A stretch of DNA of 64,000 nucleotides, taken from positions 496,001 through 560,000 of the forward strand of contig JADKDK010000002.1 in NCBI GenBank assembly GCA_016718385.1. Direction: 5' to 3'. A program made the position numbers and the translations under genes. This DNA is from Gammaproteobacteria bacterium (lineage in GTDB: Bacteria; Pseudomonadota; Gammaproteobacteria; Pseudomonadales; UBA5518). How positions within the stretch are numbered: position 1 is the first letter of the stretch; each line of letters starts with the position of its first letter. A model generated the notes under the pieces. That model was not told the DNA's origin and did not search any database. It was given only the letters and a program-made list of their open reading frames with translations. Below, piece by piece: positions 35,340-43,798 of this stretch.

Positions 35340-36515
35340 ATGAGCGCAGCAGTCCGAACCGACGGCCCCGCGATGGCCCGTTCCGTGCGCGAGACCGTGA
35401 TGCGCAACGCCGGTGCCAACGAACAGGCCCGAACACTGAATGTCGAGACGGTCGAGGCGCTGTGGAACAGCGGACTGATGCAGTTCATGAACCCGCATTG
35501 CGCCGGCGGGCACGAGCCCTCGTTTCGCGAGCTGATCGACACCTGGCAGGAGCTGGCGTGGCAGGACGGTTCGGTGGGCTGGATCGGCATCGCGAACTTT
35601 CCCGGCGCCGCCTTCGCCGCGGCCTACCTGCCCGAGGCCGGCTACGACGAGGTCTTCGTGCAGCACGGCAACCGCAGCACGGTCGGCGGGCAGTTCGCAC
35701 CAAACGGGCTCGGGCAGCGCGTCGAGGGCGGCTACCGCCTGAGCGGCAGCTGGAACTTCGGTAGCGGCACCGGACACTCGAACTTCGTGGTCGGCGGGTT
35801 CATACCGATGCACGGCGGCGAGATGCAGATGGGCGAGCTCGGCATGCCCGAGATGCTGGTCGCGGTGATGCCGCGCGAACAGGTGAACTTCACCGACGGC
35901 TGGTTCGTGCAGGGACTGAAGGCCACGGGCAGCTTCGACTACAACGTGCAGGAACTGTTCGTGCCCGAGGCGCGCGTGTTCCCGCTGTTCACGCGCGCGC
36001 CGCTGCGTGGCGGACCGCTGTACCGTTTCGGCATCATGCCGATCACCGCGGCCGGCCACGCGGCGTGGGCGCTGGGAGTGGCGCGCAGCGCCCTCGACGA
36101 TGTGAGGACGCTGGCACTGGAGAAGGTGCGCATGGGCGACATGAGCACGCTCGCTCACAGGACCACGTTCCAGCGCGGTCTCGCGCACCACGAGGGCATG
36201 TGGCGTGCCGCGCGGCTGCTGGTCACGGACACCTTCGAAGGCTTCGAGACCTCCGTCGCCGCCGGCGCCGCGGTCACGCCGGCGATGCGCGCCGAGATGC
36301 GCATTGCCGCAACCTATGCCACCGAGGCCTGCCGTGAAGTCGTGCAATGGGCGCACCTCGCCGCCGGCACCTCGGCGATTCGCGAGGGCAACCGCCTGGA
36401 GCGTGCCTTCCGCGACATCTACACCGGCACCCAGCACACGTTCATCGGCGAGAAGACCTACACCGACGCCGCGCAGATCATGCTGGGGCTGATTCCGGAC
36501 AGTCCGGCGTTGTAG
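35340..36515 (+). CDS. Acyl-CoA-dehydrogenase-fold flavoprotein (HsaA/flavin-dependent monooxygenase-like)
   Basis: The 391-residue protein has the acyl-CoA dehydrogenase fold but resembles the group that includes two-component monooxygenases: short N-terminal helices, GSVGWIGIANFPGAAFAAAYLP near residue 75, RLSGSWNFGSGTGHSNFVVGG near 138 (flavin region), LKATGSFDYNVQELFVPE near 195, and C-terminal AFRDIYTGTQHTFIG near 360, the site of the flavin phosphate contact in HsaA-like enzymes. The catalytic Glu of classical acyl-CoA dehydrogenases is not obvious. ATG 35340 has GAGG five bases upstream; a GTG two codons earlier is less likely. No reductase partner adjoins it. Confidence 0.75.
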   Translation: MSAAVRTDGPAMARSVRETVMRNAGANEQARTLNVETVEALWNSGLMQFMNPHCAGGHEPSFRELIDTWQELAWQDGSVGWIGIANFPGAAFAAAYLPEAGYDEVFVQHGNRSTVGGQFAPNGLGQRVEGGYRLSGSWNFGSGTGHSNFVVGGFIPMHGGEMQMGELGMPEMLVAVMPREQVNFTDGWFVQGLKATGSFDYNVQELFVPEARVFPLFTRAPLRGGPLYRFGIMPITAAGHAAWALGVARSALDDVRTLALEKVRMGDMSTLAHRTTFQRGLAHHEGMWRAARLLVTDTFEGFETSVAAGAAVTPAMRAEMRIAATYATEACREVVQWAHLAAGTSAIREGNRLERAFRDIYTGTQHTFIGEKTYTDAAQIMLGLIPDSPAL

Positions 36516-36727
36516 ATGCCTGCGCGAATGGCTCAGTTGGCCTGCCAGCGCAGGTCGCGGAGGGGCCGGGCATGCTGCAGGACCGTCTGCGGCATGGATG
36601 CCGCAGTCAAGCCTACAGGGACGTATTCACGGCGTGTCCCGCAGCATGCCCGGCGCCTCCGCGACCGGACGACGGAGCACCACGGACACGCATCAACCCC
36701 CGGGAGCGCGGCACGTGCCGCCACTCG

Positions 36728-37404
36728 CTAGACCAGGATCAGCCAGAACAACGCGGTGCCCACAAGCCCCTTCAGCGCACTGCTACTCAGTACTGCGCGA
36801 TCGATCTTTCCAAGCTGCGCGGCGGGTTCGCCGCCCGCGCGCACCGCGCGGATGACCGGCCACTCGATCGCCGCCGCGAAGACTGCCCCCCGCCGGCCGC
36901 GGCGACGAGCATCGCGCGCCCCGCGGTGTCCGTCGGCACCGCGAGCCAGAGCAGCAGCACCGCCAGCGCGCCACCCAGTTGACCAGCATATGACATGGTC
37001 AGGAACTGGCTCGCGCTGTTGCGGGCGAAATCGAAATTGAACACGAAGAGTCCCGGCTTCCCGGGAATGGTGTAGATTGCGCCCGCGCGGCGAGCGCCGA
37101 GGAAATGCCCCCACTCGTGCACCAGGGTGCCGAGCACGAAACCGGCAAGGAACGCCGTCAGCAGCGAGAGCAGGCCGGCCAGCGCAAGGCCCGTGACCGC
37201 CTGCCAGGTATCCGCCGCCGCCCACATCGACAGCACCAGCATGGCGACCAGCAGATGCGTGCCGACCAGCACCAGGCGCTTGTCGCTGTCACGCAGATCG
37301 GGCTGCGCGTCGCTGGACGGCGCCGCGCCGGGCTCTTGCTGCGACTGCCCCGCGTCGGCGCCCTCCTCCATTTCGTTGCTGTTCGTCCGGGCGTCGTCGC
37401 TCAT
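36728..37404 (-). pseudogene. M50-family membrane metallopeptidase (frameshifted)
   Basis: The N-terminal frame has a polar 45-residue lead, helices from about 46 and 70, and TLVHEWGHFLGARR, the HExxH zinc site inside a membrane helix typical of site-2-protease relatives; NFDFARNSASQFL and a further helix follow. At the six-G run (36886-36891 on the plus strand) the frame shifts; restoring one base, or removing two, gives GAVFAAAIEWPVIRAVRAGG and a last helix ending FWLILV with TAG at 36728. A homopolymer length error is the simplest reason. Substrate unknown. The 212 bases downstream hold no gene. Confidence 0.72.
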
Positions 37405-37416
37405 CTCCCCTCCCGC

Positions 37417-38100
37417 TCAGCGTGGATGTATGCGCAGGAATGGATTCGCGAGGCGCCCGAGCAGGCCGCCGAGGCGGATCGGCGCGTCGAGCACCGCCAG
37501 GCACAGGCAATCGGAGTCCGCGGCGGCAACCGGGCGGTGCTCGTCGCCCGGCCCGCGCACCAGGAAATCCCCCTGCGCATAACGGCCGTCCTGGTCTGAG
37601 AAACTGCCCTGCAGCACCACCGTGATCTCGCTGCCGGCGTGCCCGTGCGCCAGAACCTTGCCCCCGGCCCGGATGTGGTGCAACGCGACTTCGCGCCGCG
37701 GATCGCCGAAGCCCAGGCGCGAGGCGCGCAGCGCTCCGCTGATCCGCTTCCAGTCGAGCTCCTCCACGCCGGTGGGCACCAGGCTACGCAGCGCACGCGG
37801 CAGCCCGTCGCGCGTGCGTGCCGGGCGCTGAGGCGCGAGCGGCGTCATCGGCACGGCGCCCTTGCCGTCCAGCCGCTCGAGCAGCCGCGCGAACGCGTCG
37901 TCGCCCACCGGCACGGGATCGAGCTCGCTGAACAGTTCGGCGCCGAGGCGGCTGAGCTGCGCGCCTTCCTCGCGGCACTGCGCGCAGTATTCGAGATGCA
38001 CCGCTATCGGCAGCGCCACCGCGCCCGGCAGGCTGCCGGCCACGTAATCGTTCAACAGGAATTGGTCGGGATGGTAATGCGTCATGGTTGCAGCGCTCAT
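37417..38100 (-). CDS. chrR: ChrR-type zinc anti-sigma factor
   Basis: ChrR holds the ECF sigma factor RpoE inactive until singlet oxygen or similar stress releases it. The 227-residue product has the N-terminal zinc anti-sigma domain with His in THYHPDQF and HLEYCAQC (HxxxCxxC) near residue 40, and a C-terminal cupin domain (LHHIRAGGKVLAHGHAGSEITVVLQG with its metal-type His cluster, then GDFLVRGPGDEH), the exact ChrR plan. ATG 38100 overlaps the rpoE stop (ATGA). The sigma-anti-sigma pair is divergent from the likely target operon. Confidence 0.92.
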   Translation of the reverse strand: MSAATMTHYHPDQFLLNDYVAGSLPGAVALPIAVHLEYCAQCREEGAQLSRLGAELFSELDPVPVGDDAFARLLERLDGKGAVPMTPLAPQRPARTRDGLPRALRSLVPTGVEELDWKRISGALRASRLGFGDPRREVALHHIRAGGKVLAHGHAGSEITVVLQGSFSDQDGRYAQGDFLVRGPGDEHRPVAAADSDCLCLAVLDAPIRLGGLLGRLANPFLRIHPR

Positions 38101-38678
38101 CGGTCCAGCATCACTTTCAATTTGCTCATCGCGAGGCGGACCCGCGACTTCACGGTCCCCAGCGGCAGCCCGAGCTCCTCGGCCACTTCGCTGTGCGACT
38201 TGCCCTCCATGTAGACCTTGGTAATGATCTGGCGCTGTTCGGCCGGCAGCCCGCCCAGCGACTCGCGCACATCGACCTCGATGCGCTTCTGGTAGACCTC
38301 GTCCTCCAGCACGTCGTCTTCGGTGCCCAGGTCCCACAGCTCGTCCACGTCGACCTCTTCGCGCGCCCTGAACTTCTTGCGCAGCAGGTCGATGCGGCAA
38401 TTCCGGGCGAGGGTGTAGATCCAGGTGGTCGCACTGGCCTTGCCGGCGTCGAAGGTGGAGGCCCGGTTCCAGATCTTGAGCATGACCTCCTGCACCAATT
38501 CCTCGGCGAGCGCGTTGGAGGACATGCCGGGGCTGGAAAGCGCGAAGGACTTGAGCAGCGGGGCAAAATGGCGGAACAGCTCCGCATAGGCCTGCCGGTC
38601 CCGCTCGCGCGCCACCGCCTCCAGGCGCGTGGTCCATGCGTCGGGTTCCCGTTCCACCGGCAATGCGGATATGTTCAT
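38097..38678 (-). CDS. rpoE: ECF sigma factor, RpoE/ChrR (ECF11) type
   Basis: The 193-residue product has sigma-2 (YAELFRHFAPLLKSFAL, LAEELVQEVMLKIWNRA, ATTWIYTLARNCRIDLLRK) and sigma-4 (LGGLPAEQRQIITKVYMEGKSHSEVAEELGLPLGTVKSRVRLAMSKL, cited by its landmark LPLGTVKSRVRLA) regions and no sigma-1 or sigma-3, so it is an ECF factor. Pairing with ChrR places it in the singlet-oxygen group known from Rhodobacter and Caulobacter. An ATG at 38756 with GGAG nine bases upstream would add 26 residues of non-conserved text; either start is possible. A TGATCC-N16-CGTA promoter lies upstream, implying autoregulation. Confidence 0.92.
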   Translation of the reverse strand: MNISALPVEREPDAWTTRLEAVARERDRQAYAELFRHFAPLLKSFALSSPGMSSNALAEELVQEVMLKIWNRASTFDAGKASATTWIYTLARNCRIDLLRKKFRAREEVDVDELWDLGTEDDVLEDEVYQKRIEVDVRESLGGLPAEQRQIITKVYMEGKSHSEVAEELGLPLGTVKSRVRLAMSKLKVMLDR

Positions 38679-38796
38679 GGGGGCTAATGATCGGGGCTCG
38701 GACCGGGCATGTAAACCATGTCCCCCCGGAAAGCGCAGGACCGTGGACGCTGACATCGGCTTTTTCTCCGCTCGATGGCTGATTGATGTGCCGTTC

Positions 38797-38822
38797 TACG
38801 CCGGCTTTACCGGGGCGGATCA
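38797..38822 (-). promoter_or_regulatory. RpoE-type promoter of rpoE-chrR
   Basis: On the minus strand TGATCC (38822-38817), a 16-base spacer, then CGTA (38800-38797). This matches the -35 and -10 elements described for the RpoE/ChrR sigma group and would start transcription near 38790. Confidence 0.8.
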
Positions 38823-38826
38823 CCCT

Positions 38827-38895
38827 GTGGGTCGCCATTCATGGCGACAACTGTTAATGAAGAGGTTGCTGTCGGCATGAATGCCGACCCACGGG
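38827..38895. repeat. Pair of REP-like palindromes between the two RpoE promoters
   Basis: GTGGG-TCGCCAT-TC-ATGGCGA-CA (from 38827) and its inverted relative TGTCGGCAT-GA-ATGCCGACCCAC (to about 38893) enclose an AT-richer centre. The pair sits exactly between the two outward-facing -35 boxes, five bases from one and four from the other. Confidence 0.75.
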
Positions 38896-38898
38896 GGC

Positions 38899-38924
38899 TG
38901 ATCCACCGCCGCCCCGCCAGCGTA
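38899..38924 (+). promoter_or_regulatory. RpoE-type promoter of the photo-oxidative stress operon
   Basis: TGATCC (38899-38904), 16-base spacer, CGTA (38921-38924), identical in spacing to the divergent rpoE promoter. Predicted start near 38931, about 30 bases before the GTG start codon. Confidence 0.82.
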
Positions 38925-38959
38925 AATCGGGCGCAACAAGACTCACGCCGGGAGCTCGG

Positions 38960-40210
38960 GTGAAGATAGGTATCGTAGGATCGGGCATCGCGGGGCTCTC
39001 GGCGGCGTGGTTGCTCAGTAGACGGCACGACGTCACCGTGTTCGAGGCCGAGGAGCGCATCGGCGGCCACACTGCTACCATCGACGTCAGCCTCGACGGG
39101 GAGCGCCATGCCATCGACACCGGCTTCATCGTGTTCAACGATCGTACCTATCCGAACTTCATCCGGCTGATGGACGAGCTCGGCGTCACCTCGCAGCCCA
39201 CCGAAATGAGCTTCAGCGTGAGCAGCGAGTCCGAGGGTGTCGAGTACGCCGGCCGCAACCTCGACAGCCTGTTCGCGCAGCGCGGCAATCTGCTGCGCCC
39301 GGCGTTCTGGCGCATGCTGCGCGACATCCTGCGTTTCAACCGCAACGCCGCGGCCGATCTAGAGCACGGCCGAATCCCCGAGGGAATGCTGCTCGGCGAC
39401 TACCTGGCGCGCAACGGCTACTCGCGCGAGTTTCGCGACTGGTACCTGGTCCCGATGGGCGCGGCGATCTGGTCCTCCGGCACGCGCGGCATGGCGGAAT
39501 TCCCGGTGGAGTTCTTCGTGCGCTTCTTCCGCAACCACGGCCTGCTGACCGTCACCGACCAGCCGCAATGGCGCACCATCCGCGGCGGTTCGCGCGAGTA
39601 CCTCGGACCGTTGACGCGCCGCTTCGCGGGCGCCATCCGCACCGGTGATCCGGTCGAGCGCATCACGCGCGAGGCCGACGGTGTCAGCGTGCGCACGCGT
39701 GGGGGAACCAGCGAGCGCTTCGAGCACGTGGTGCTCGGCTGCCACAGCGACCAGGCGCTCGCGCTGCTCGGCGATCCCTCCGCCGAGGAGCGAGGCATCC
39801 TGTCGTCCATCCCCTACCGGGACAACGACGTGGTTCTGCACACCGACACCCGCGTGCTGCCGCGCTCGCCGCGCGCGTGGTCGAGCTGGAACTACCGCCT
39901 GCGCACCGGGGCCGACGCGCTCCCCGTGCTCAGCTACGACATGAACATCCTGCAGCGGCTGGAGTCGCGCCACACCTTCTGCGTGACGCTGAACGACACC
40001 GCCGCCATCGATCCGTCGCGCATCCTCGGGCGCTATCGCTACAGCCACCCGGTTTTCAGCCTCGAGGGGGTACGCGCGCAGCAGCGCTGGGCCGAGATCA
40101 ACGGCGTGCGGCGCACCTGGTTCTGCGGTGCGTGGTGGGCCAACGGTTTCCACGAGGACGGCGTGGCGAGTGCGCTGCGCGTCGCCGAGGCACTGGGCGC
40201 GCCGTGGTGA
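38960..40210 (+). CDS. FAD-dependent amine-oxidase-like oxidoreductase (UfaD-like)
   Basis: The 416-residue flavoprotein begins with GIVGSGIAGLSAAWLLSRRH and FEAEERIGGHT, the FAD-binding fold of amine oxidases and desaturases, and ends FCGAWWANGFHEDGVASALRVAEAL, the closing FAD motif. In Rhodobacter sphaeroides the homologous flavoprotein in the RpoE regulon takes part in furan-fatty-acid synthesis as a desaturase of methylated acyl chains. Here it leads an operon with DUF1365 and a Cfa-like enzyme under an RpoE-type promoter, so the same role is likely; that is inference from memory of the family and from context. Start GTG 38960, GGAG five bases upstream. Confidence 0.85.
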   Translation: MKIGIVGSGIAGLSAAWLLSRRHDVTVFEAEERIGGHTATIDVSLDGERHAIDTGFIVFNDRTYPNFIRLMDELGVTSQPTEMSFSVSSESEGVEYAGRNLDSLFAQRGNLLRPAFWRMLRDILRFNRNAAADLEHGRIPEGMLLGDYLARNGYSREFRDWYLVPMGAAIWSSGTRGMAEFPVEFFVRFFRNHGLLTVTDQPQWRTIRGGSREYLGPLTRRFAGAIRTGDPVERITREADGVSVRTRGGTSERFEHVVLGCHSDQALALLGDPSAEERGILSSIPYRDNDVVLHTDTRVLPRSPRAWSSWNYRLRTGADALPVLSYDMNILQRLESRHTFCVTLNDTAAIDPSRILGRYRYSHPVFSLEGVRAQQRWAEINGVRRTWFCGAWWANGFHEDGVASALRVAEALGAPW

Positions 40211-40980
40211 GCACGAGCGCGATCTACACCGGCGAGGTCCGCCACCGGCGCTTCACGCCGGCGACGCACGCCTTCCGCTACCGGTTGTGCATGCTGCTGC
40301 TCGATGTCGAGAAGCTGCCGATGCTGTTCGCCGGCAGCCGGCTGTGGTCCGCCACGCGCCCGGCCCCGGGCTGGTTCCGGCGCGAGGATTTCCTCGGCGA
40401 CCCGAAGCGGCCGCTGGCCGAGTGCGTGCGCGAGCTCGTCGCCGCACACACGGGGCGCCCCCCCGCCGGTCCGGTGATGCTGCTGGCGAACCTGCGCTAC
40501 TTCGGCGTGCTGATGAACCCGATCGCCTGCTATTACTGCTACGCCGCCGACGGCGAGACGCTGGAGGCCGTGGTCGCCGAGGTCACCAACACGCCGTGGG
40601 GAGAACGCCACGCCTACGTGCTGCCGGCCGACGGCAACGCCGGCGTGCTGCGCGCGGAGTTCGCCAAGAGCTTCCACGTCTCGCCGTTCAACCCGATGGA
40701 CATGCACTATCGCTGGATGAGTCGCGCCCCCGGCGAGCGCATCGGCATCCATCTCGAAAACCACCGCGACGGCGCCAAGGTCTTCGATGCCACGCTCAGC
40801 CTGCACCGCGAGCCGCTGGATGCGCGCGCGCTGCGCCGGCTACTGCTGGTGCGTTATCCGCTGATGAGCCTGCGCATCCTCGCGGCGATCTATTTCGAGG
40901 CGCTGCGCCTGTTCCTCAAGCGCGTGCCCTTCCATTCCCATCCGCCCGCACCGATGACCATCAAGGAGTCCACAGGATGA
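40207..40980 (+). CDS. DUF1365 protein (UfaO-like)
   Basis: The 257-residue product matches DUF1365: SAIYTGEVRHRRFTPATHAFRYRL at the start, RREDFLGDP, LLANLRYFGVLMNPIACYYCY near 100, FAKSFHVSPFNPMDMHYRW near 155, and the C-terminal helix AAIYFEALRLFLKRVPFHSHP. Its reaction is not securely known; in the Rhodobacter furan-fatty-acid pathway a gene in this position is needed for the oxygen-dependent ring-forming step. The GTG start overlaps the previous stop (GTGA), and cfa overlaps its stop, so the three are translationally coupled. Confidence 0.88.
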   Translation: MSTSAIYTGEVRHRRFTPATHAFRYRLCMLLLDVEKLPMLFAGSRLWSATRPAPGWFRREDFLGDPKRPLAECVRELVAAHTGRPPAGPVMLLANLRYFGVLMNPIACYYCYAADGETLEAVVAEVTNTPWGERHAYVLPADGNAGVLRAEFAKSFHVSPFNPMDMHYRWMSRAPGERIGIHLENHRDGAKVFDATLSLHREPLDARALRRLLLVRYPLMSLRILAAIYFEALRLFLKRVPFHSHPPAPMTIKESTG

Positions 40981-42236
40981 CTGCGAGTACCCGCGAACTG
41001 GAACTGGAGCGCCCGGCGCGACTGCCGTGGTCGGCGCGTCTCGCGCGCGGCAAGATATTCGAGCGCATCGCGGCGCTGCCGCAGGGGCGACTGGTGATCG
41101 AGGACGCCGAGGGCACCTGGCGCTTCGGCAGCGCGAGCGCGCGCGAGGAACTGGTGGCTCACGTGCAGGTCACAGACAGCGCCTTCTACCACGAGCTGGC
41201 CAGCGGCGGCAGCGTGGGCGCGGCCGAGTCCTGGGTGCGCGGGCACTGGAAGACGCCGGACCTGCTGAAGGTGATGCAGCTGATGGCGGCGAACATCGAC
41301 CTGCTCAACGCCATCGATGATCGCAGCTCGGCGCTGGAGCGCGTGGCGCTGCGCGCGCTGCACCTGCTCAACCGCAACAGCAAGGCCGGCTCGCGGCGCA
41401 ACATCGAGGCGCACTACGATCTCGGCAACGAGATGTTCGCGCTGTTCCTCGACCCGACCATGATGTATTCCTCGGCGATCTTCCCGCACGCCGGGGCCAC
41501 GCTCGAGGAGGCCTCGCGCGCCAAGCTCGCGCGCATCTGCCGCCGGCTGGAGCTGGGGCCCGATGACCACCTGCTCGAGATCGGCACCGGCTGGGGCGGC
41601 ATGGCGGAATATGCGGCGCGCCACACCGGCTGCCGCGTGACCACCACCACGATCTCGCGCCAGCAGTACGACTATGCCACGCAGCGCATCGCCGCGGCGG
41701 GGCTCGCGGATCGCGTGACCGTGCTGCTGAAGGACTACCGCGAGCTCGAGGGCAGGTTCGACAAGCTGGTATCGATCGAGATGATCGAGGCGGTGGGACA
41801 TCGCTACCTGCCGCAGTACTTCGCGGCCTGCAATCGCCTGCTCGAGCCCGACGGGCTGATGCTGCTGCAGTCGATCCTGATGCCGGACCAGCGCTACGCG
41901 CGCTCACGACAAAACGTCGACTTCATCCAGCGCTACATCTTCCCCGGCGGCTTCCTGCCCTCGACAGGCGCCATCGCGACGCTCACGGGGACGCACACCG
42001 ACATGCAGCTGATCGACACGCTGGATATCACGGCGCACTACGCCGACACGCTGGCCGCCTGGCGTCGGCGCTTCCACGCGGGCACCGAGGCCATCCGCGC
42101 GCTCGGCTACAGCGAGGACTTCGTGCGCCTCTGGGACTACTACTTCTGCTACTGCGAGGGCGGATTCCGCGAACGCGTGATCGGCACCGCGCAGTTCCTG
42201 CTCGCCAAGCCGCAGTACCGTCCGCCAGCCGCATGA
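40977..42236 (+). CDS. cfa: Cyclopropane-fatty-acid-synthase-family methyltransferase
   Basis: The 419-residue enzyme transfers a methyl or methylene carbon from S-adenosylmethionine to a double bond of membrane phospholipid acyl chains. Motifs: SVGAAESWVRGHW near residue 78, NIEAHYDLGNEMFALFLDPTMMYSSAIF near 142, SAM site LLEIGTGWGGMAEYAA near 200, SIEMIEAVGH with the conserved Glu, and QNVDFIQRYIFPGGFLPS near 310, plus the C-terminal CYCEGGFRER. Because it follows the UfaD- and UfaO-like genes, a UfaM role (methylating oleoyl-type chains) is possible instead of cyclopropanation; sequence alone does not decide. ATGA overlap with the previous gene. Confidence 0.9.
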   Translation: MTASTRELELERPARLPWSARLARGKIFERIAALPQGRLVIEDAEGTWRFGSASAREELVAHVQVTDSAFYHELASGGSVGAAESWVRGHWKTPDLLKVMQLMAANIDLLNAIDDRSSALERVALRALHLLNRNSKAGSRRNIEAHYDLGNEMFALFLDPTMMYSSAIFPHAGATLEEASRAKLARICRRLELGPDDHLLEIGTGWGGMAEYAARHTGCRVTTTTISRQQYDYATQRIAAAGLADRVTVLLKDYRELEGRFDKLVSIEMIEAVGHRYLPQYFAACNRLLEPDGLMLLQSILMPDQRYARSRQNVDFIQRYIFPGGFLPSTGAIATLTGTHTDMQLIDTLDITAHYADTLAAWRRRFHAGTEAIRALGYSEDFVRLWDYYFCYCEGGFRERVIGTAQFLLAKPQYRPPAA

Positions 42237-43636
42237 GCACGGTGGTCTGGTTCCGCTCCGACCTGCGCGCCGACGACAACAGCGCGCTGGCCGAGGCCGC
42301 CCGCGACGGCGGCCGCGTGACCGGACTGTTCCTGCTCACGCCGGCCCAGTGGCGCGCGCACGACTGGGGCGCGCGCAAGCAGCTGTTCGTGTGGCGGCAC
42401 GTGCTGGCACTGCGCGAGCGGCTCGCGGCGCTCGGCATACCGCTCTGGGTGCGACTGGTACCGGACTTCGCCAGTGCTGCGGCAGCGGTGGCGGAGTTCG
42501 CGCGCGAGCAGAGCGCGACCGCTGTGTACGCCAACGCGGAATACGCGGTCAACGAGGTAGCGCGCGACCGCCTTGTCGCCGAGGCCCTGCGCGCGCAGGG
42601 CACCGCGTGGCGCCGCCTGCACGACTTCACGGTGCTGGCACCCGGCACCGTGCGCACGCAGCAGGGCGCACCGTTCAAGGTGTTCAGCCCGTTCCGCCGC
42701 GCCTGGTTGGCGCAGGTGCGCGGCGAGCCGGTGGACTGCCTCGCGGCGCCCGCGGCGCGCGCGGCGGTCGAGCCCCCGCCGCTGCCGGACTGGGAGCCGC
42801 CCGTTGCGACGCTGGATCCAGACTGGTGGCCGATCGGCGAGGTCGCCGCGCATGCGCGGCTGGTGGACTTCGTGGAGCGTCGCCTCGCGCGCTACCACGA
42901 GGACCGGGACGTGCCGGCGCTGGACGGCACCTCGCGGCTGTCTCCCTATCTGGCGATCGGCGCCCTCTCGGTGCGCCGCTGCATCGAGGCCGCGCTGGCG
43001 CACAACCACGGCGAATGGGACAGCGGCTCGCGCGGCGCGCAGACCTGGCTGAGCGAACTGGTCTGGCGCGAGTTCTACACCCACATCCTGGCGGAGTTTC
43101 CGCGGGTCAGCCGCGCCCGCCCGTTCCGTCCAGAAACCGATGCGATTGCGTGGCGGGAAGCGGGCGTGGATTTCACGCGCTGGTGCGAGGGCCGCACGGG
43201 TTATCCGCTGGTGGATGCGGCCATGCGCCAGCTCGCGGCAACCGGCTGGATGCACAACCGCCTGCGCATGGTCACGGCGATGTTCCTCACCAAGTACCTG
43301 CTGGTCGACTGGCGCCACGGCGAGCGCTTCTTCTGCGAGCAGCTGGTGGACGTCGAGCTGGCGGCCAACAACGGCGGCTGGCAGTGGTCGGCCTCGACCG
43401 GTACCGACGCCGCTCCGTATTTCCGCGTCTTGAGCCCGGTGCGCCAGGCCGAGCGCTTCGATGCCGAGGGCGCCTTCGTGCGCCGCTGGCTGCCGCAGCT
43501 CGCCGCGCTGCCCGCGAAGGCGCTGCTGCAACCGGGCCACCCGGCGCTGTTGGCAGCCGGCTACCCGGAGCCGATGGTGGAACTGAAGGGCGCCCGCGAG
43601 CGCGTGCTGCTCGCGTTTCGCGGGCTGGCGCCGTAG
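42233..43636 (+). CDS. phr: Deoxyribodipyrimidine photolyase (class I CPD)
   Basis: The 467-residue enzyme repairs cyclobutane pyrimidine dimers with light. N-terminal antenna domain: TVVWFRSDLRADDNSALAEA. FAD domain: LSPYLAIGALSVRRC near residue 237, ELVWREFYTHIL near 275, GRTGYPLVDAAMRQLAATGWMHNRLRMV near 320 and WRHGERFFCEQLVDVELAANNGGWQW near 360, all classic class I photolyase blocks (given as landmarks). It overlaps cfa by four bases, and photolyase is a core member of RpoE/ChrR regulons. The stop codon TAG at 43634 is part of a REP head. Confidence 0.95.
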   Translation: MSTVVWFRSDLRADDNSALAEAARDGGRVTGLFLLTPAQWRAHDWGARKQLFVWRHVLALRERLAALGIPLWVRLVPDFASAAAAVAEFAREQSATAVYANAEYAVNEVARDRLVAEALRAQGTAWRRLHDFTVLAPGTVRTQQGAPFKVFSPFRRAWLAQVRGEPVDCLAAPAARAAVEPPPLPDWEPPVATLDPDWWPIGEVAAHARLVDFVERRLARYHEDRDVPALDGTSRLSPYLAIGALSVRRCIEAALAHNHGEWDSGSRGAQTWLSELVWREFYTHILAEFPRVSRARPFRPETDAIAWREAGVDFTRWCEGRTGYPLVDAAMRQLAATGWMHNRLRMVTAMFLTKYLLVDWRHGERFFCEQLVDVELAANNGGWQWSASTGTDAAPYFRVLSPVRQAERFDAEGAFVRRWLPQLAALPAKALLQPGHPALLAAGYPEPMVELKGARERVLLAFRGLAP

Positions 43637-43760
43637 GTCGGCATTCGTGCCGACACCGGCCTGTCGGGCTGAAGCCCGACCTACGCATTGGCGGGTTCTG
43701 CGTTGCAGAACCCTTGTCGGGCTGAAGCCCGACCTACGTGGGTCGGCATTCATGCCGACA
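43633..43760 (+). repeat. Cluster of five REP-like palindromes between phr and the DUF2878 gene
   Basis: Units: GTAGG-TCGGCAT-TC-GTGCCGA-CA (43633), TGTCGGGCT-GA-AGCCCGACCTACG (about 43662), GGGTTCTGC-GTT-GCAGAACCC (about 43690), a second TGTCGGGCT unit (about 43712) and GTGGG-TCGGCAT-TC-ATGCCGA-CA (about 43738). Mixed orientation, near-perfect stems of three different sequences. The cluster separates the two halves of the operon. Confidence 0.8.
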
Positions 43761-43798
43761 TGCAACATTCCTTCTCGCTGCGCACACGGAGAAACTGC

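Noticed and set aside
36516..36727. A small gene between the acyl-CoA-dehydrogenase-like gene and the M50 gene
   Set aside because: Short open frames in several registers lack ribosome sites, motifs or conserved-looking sequence.
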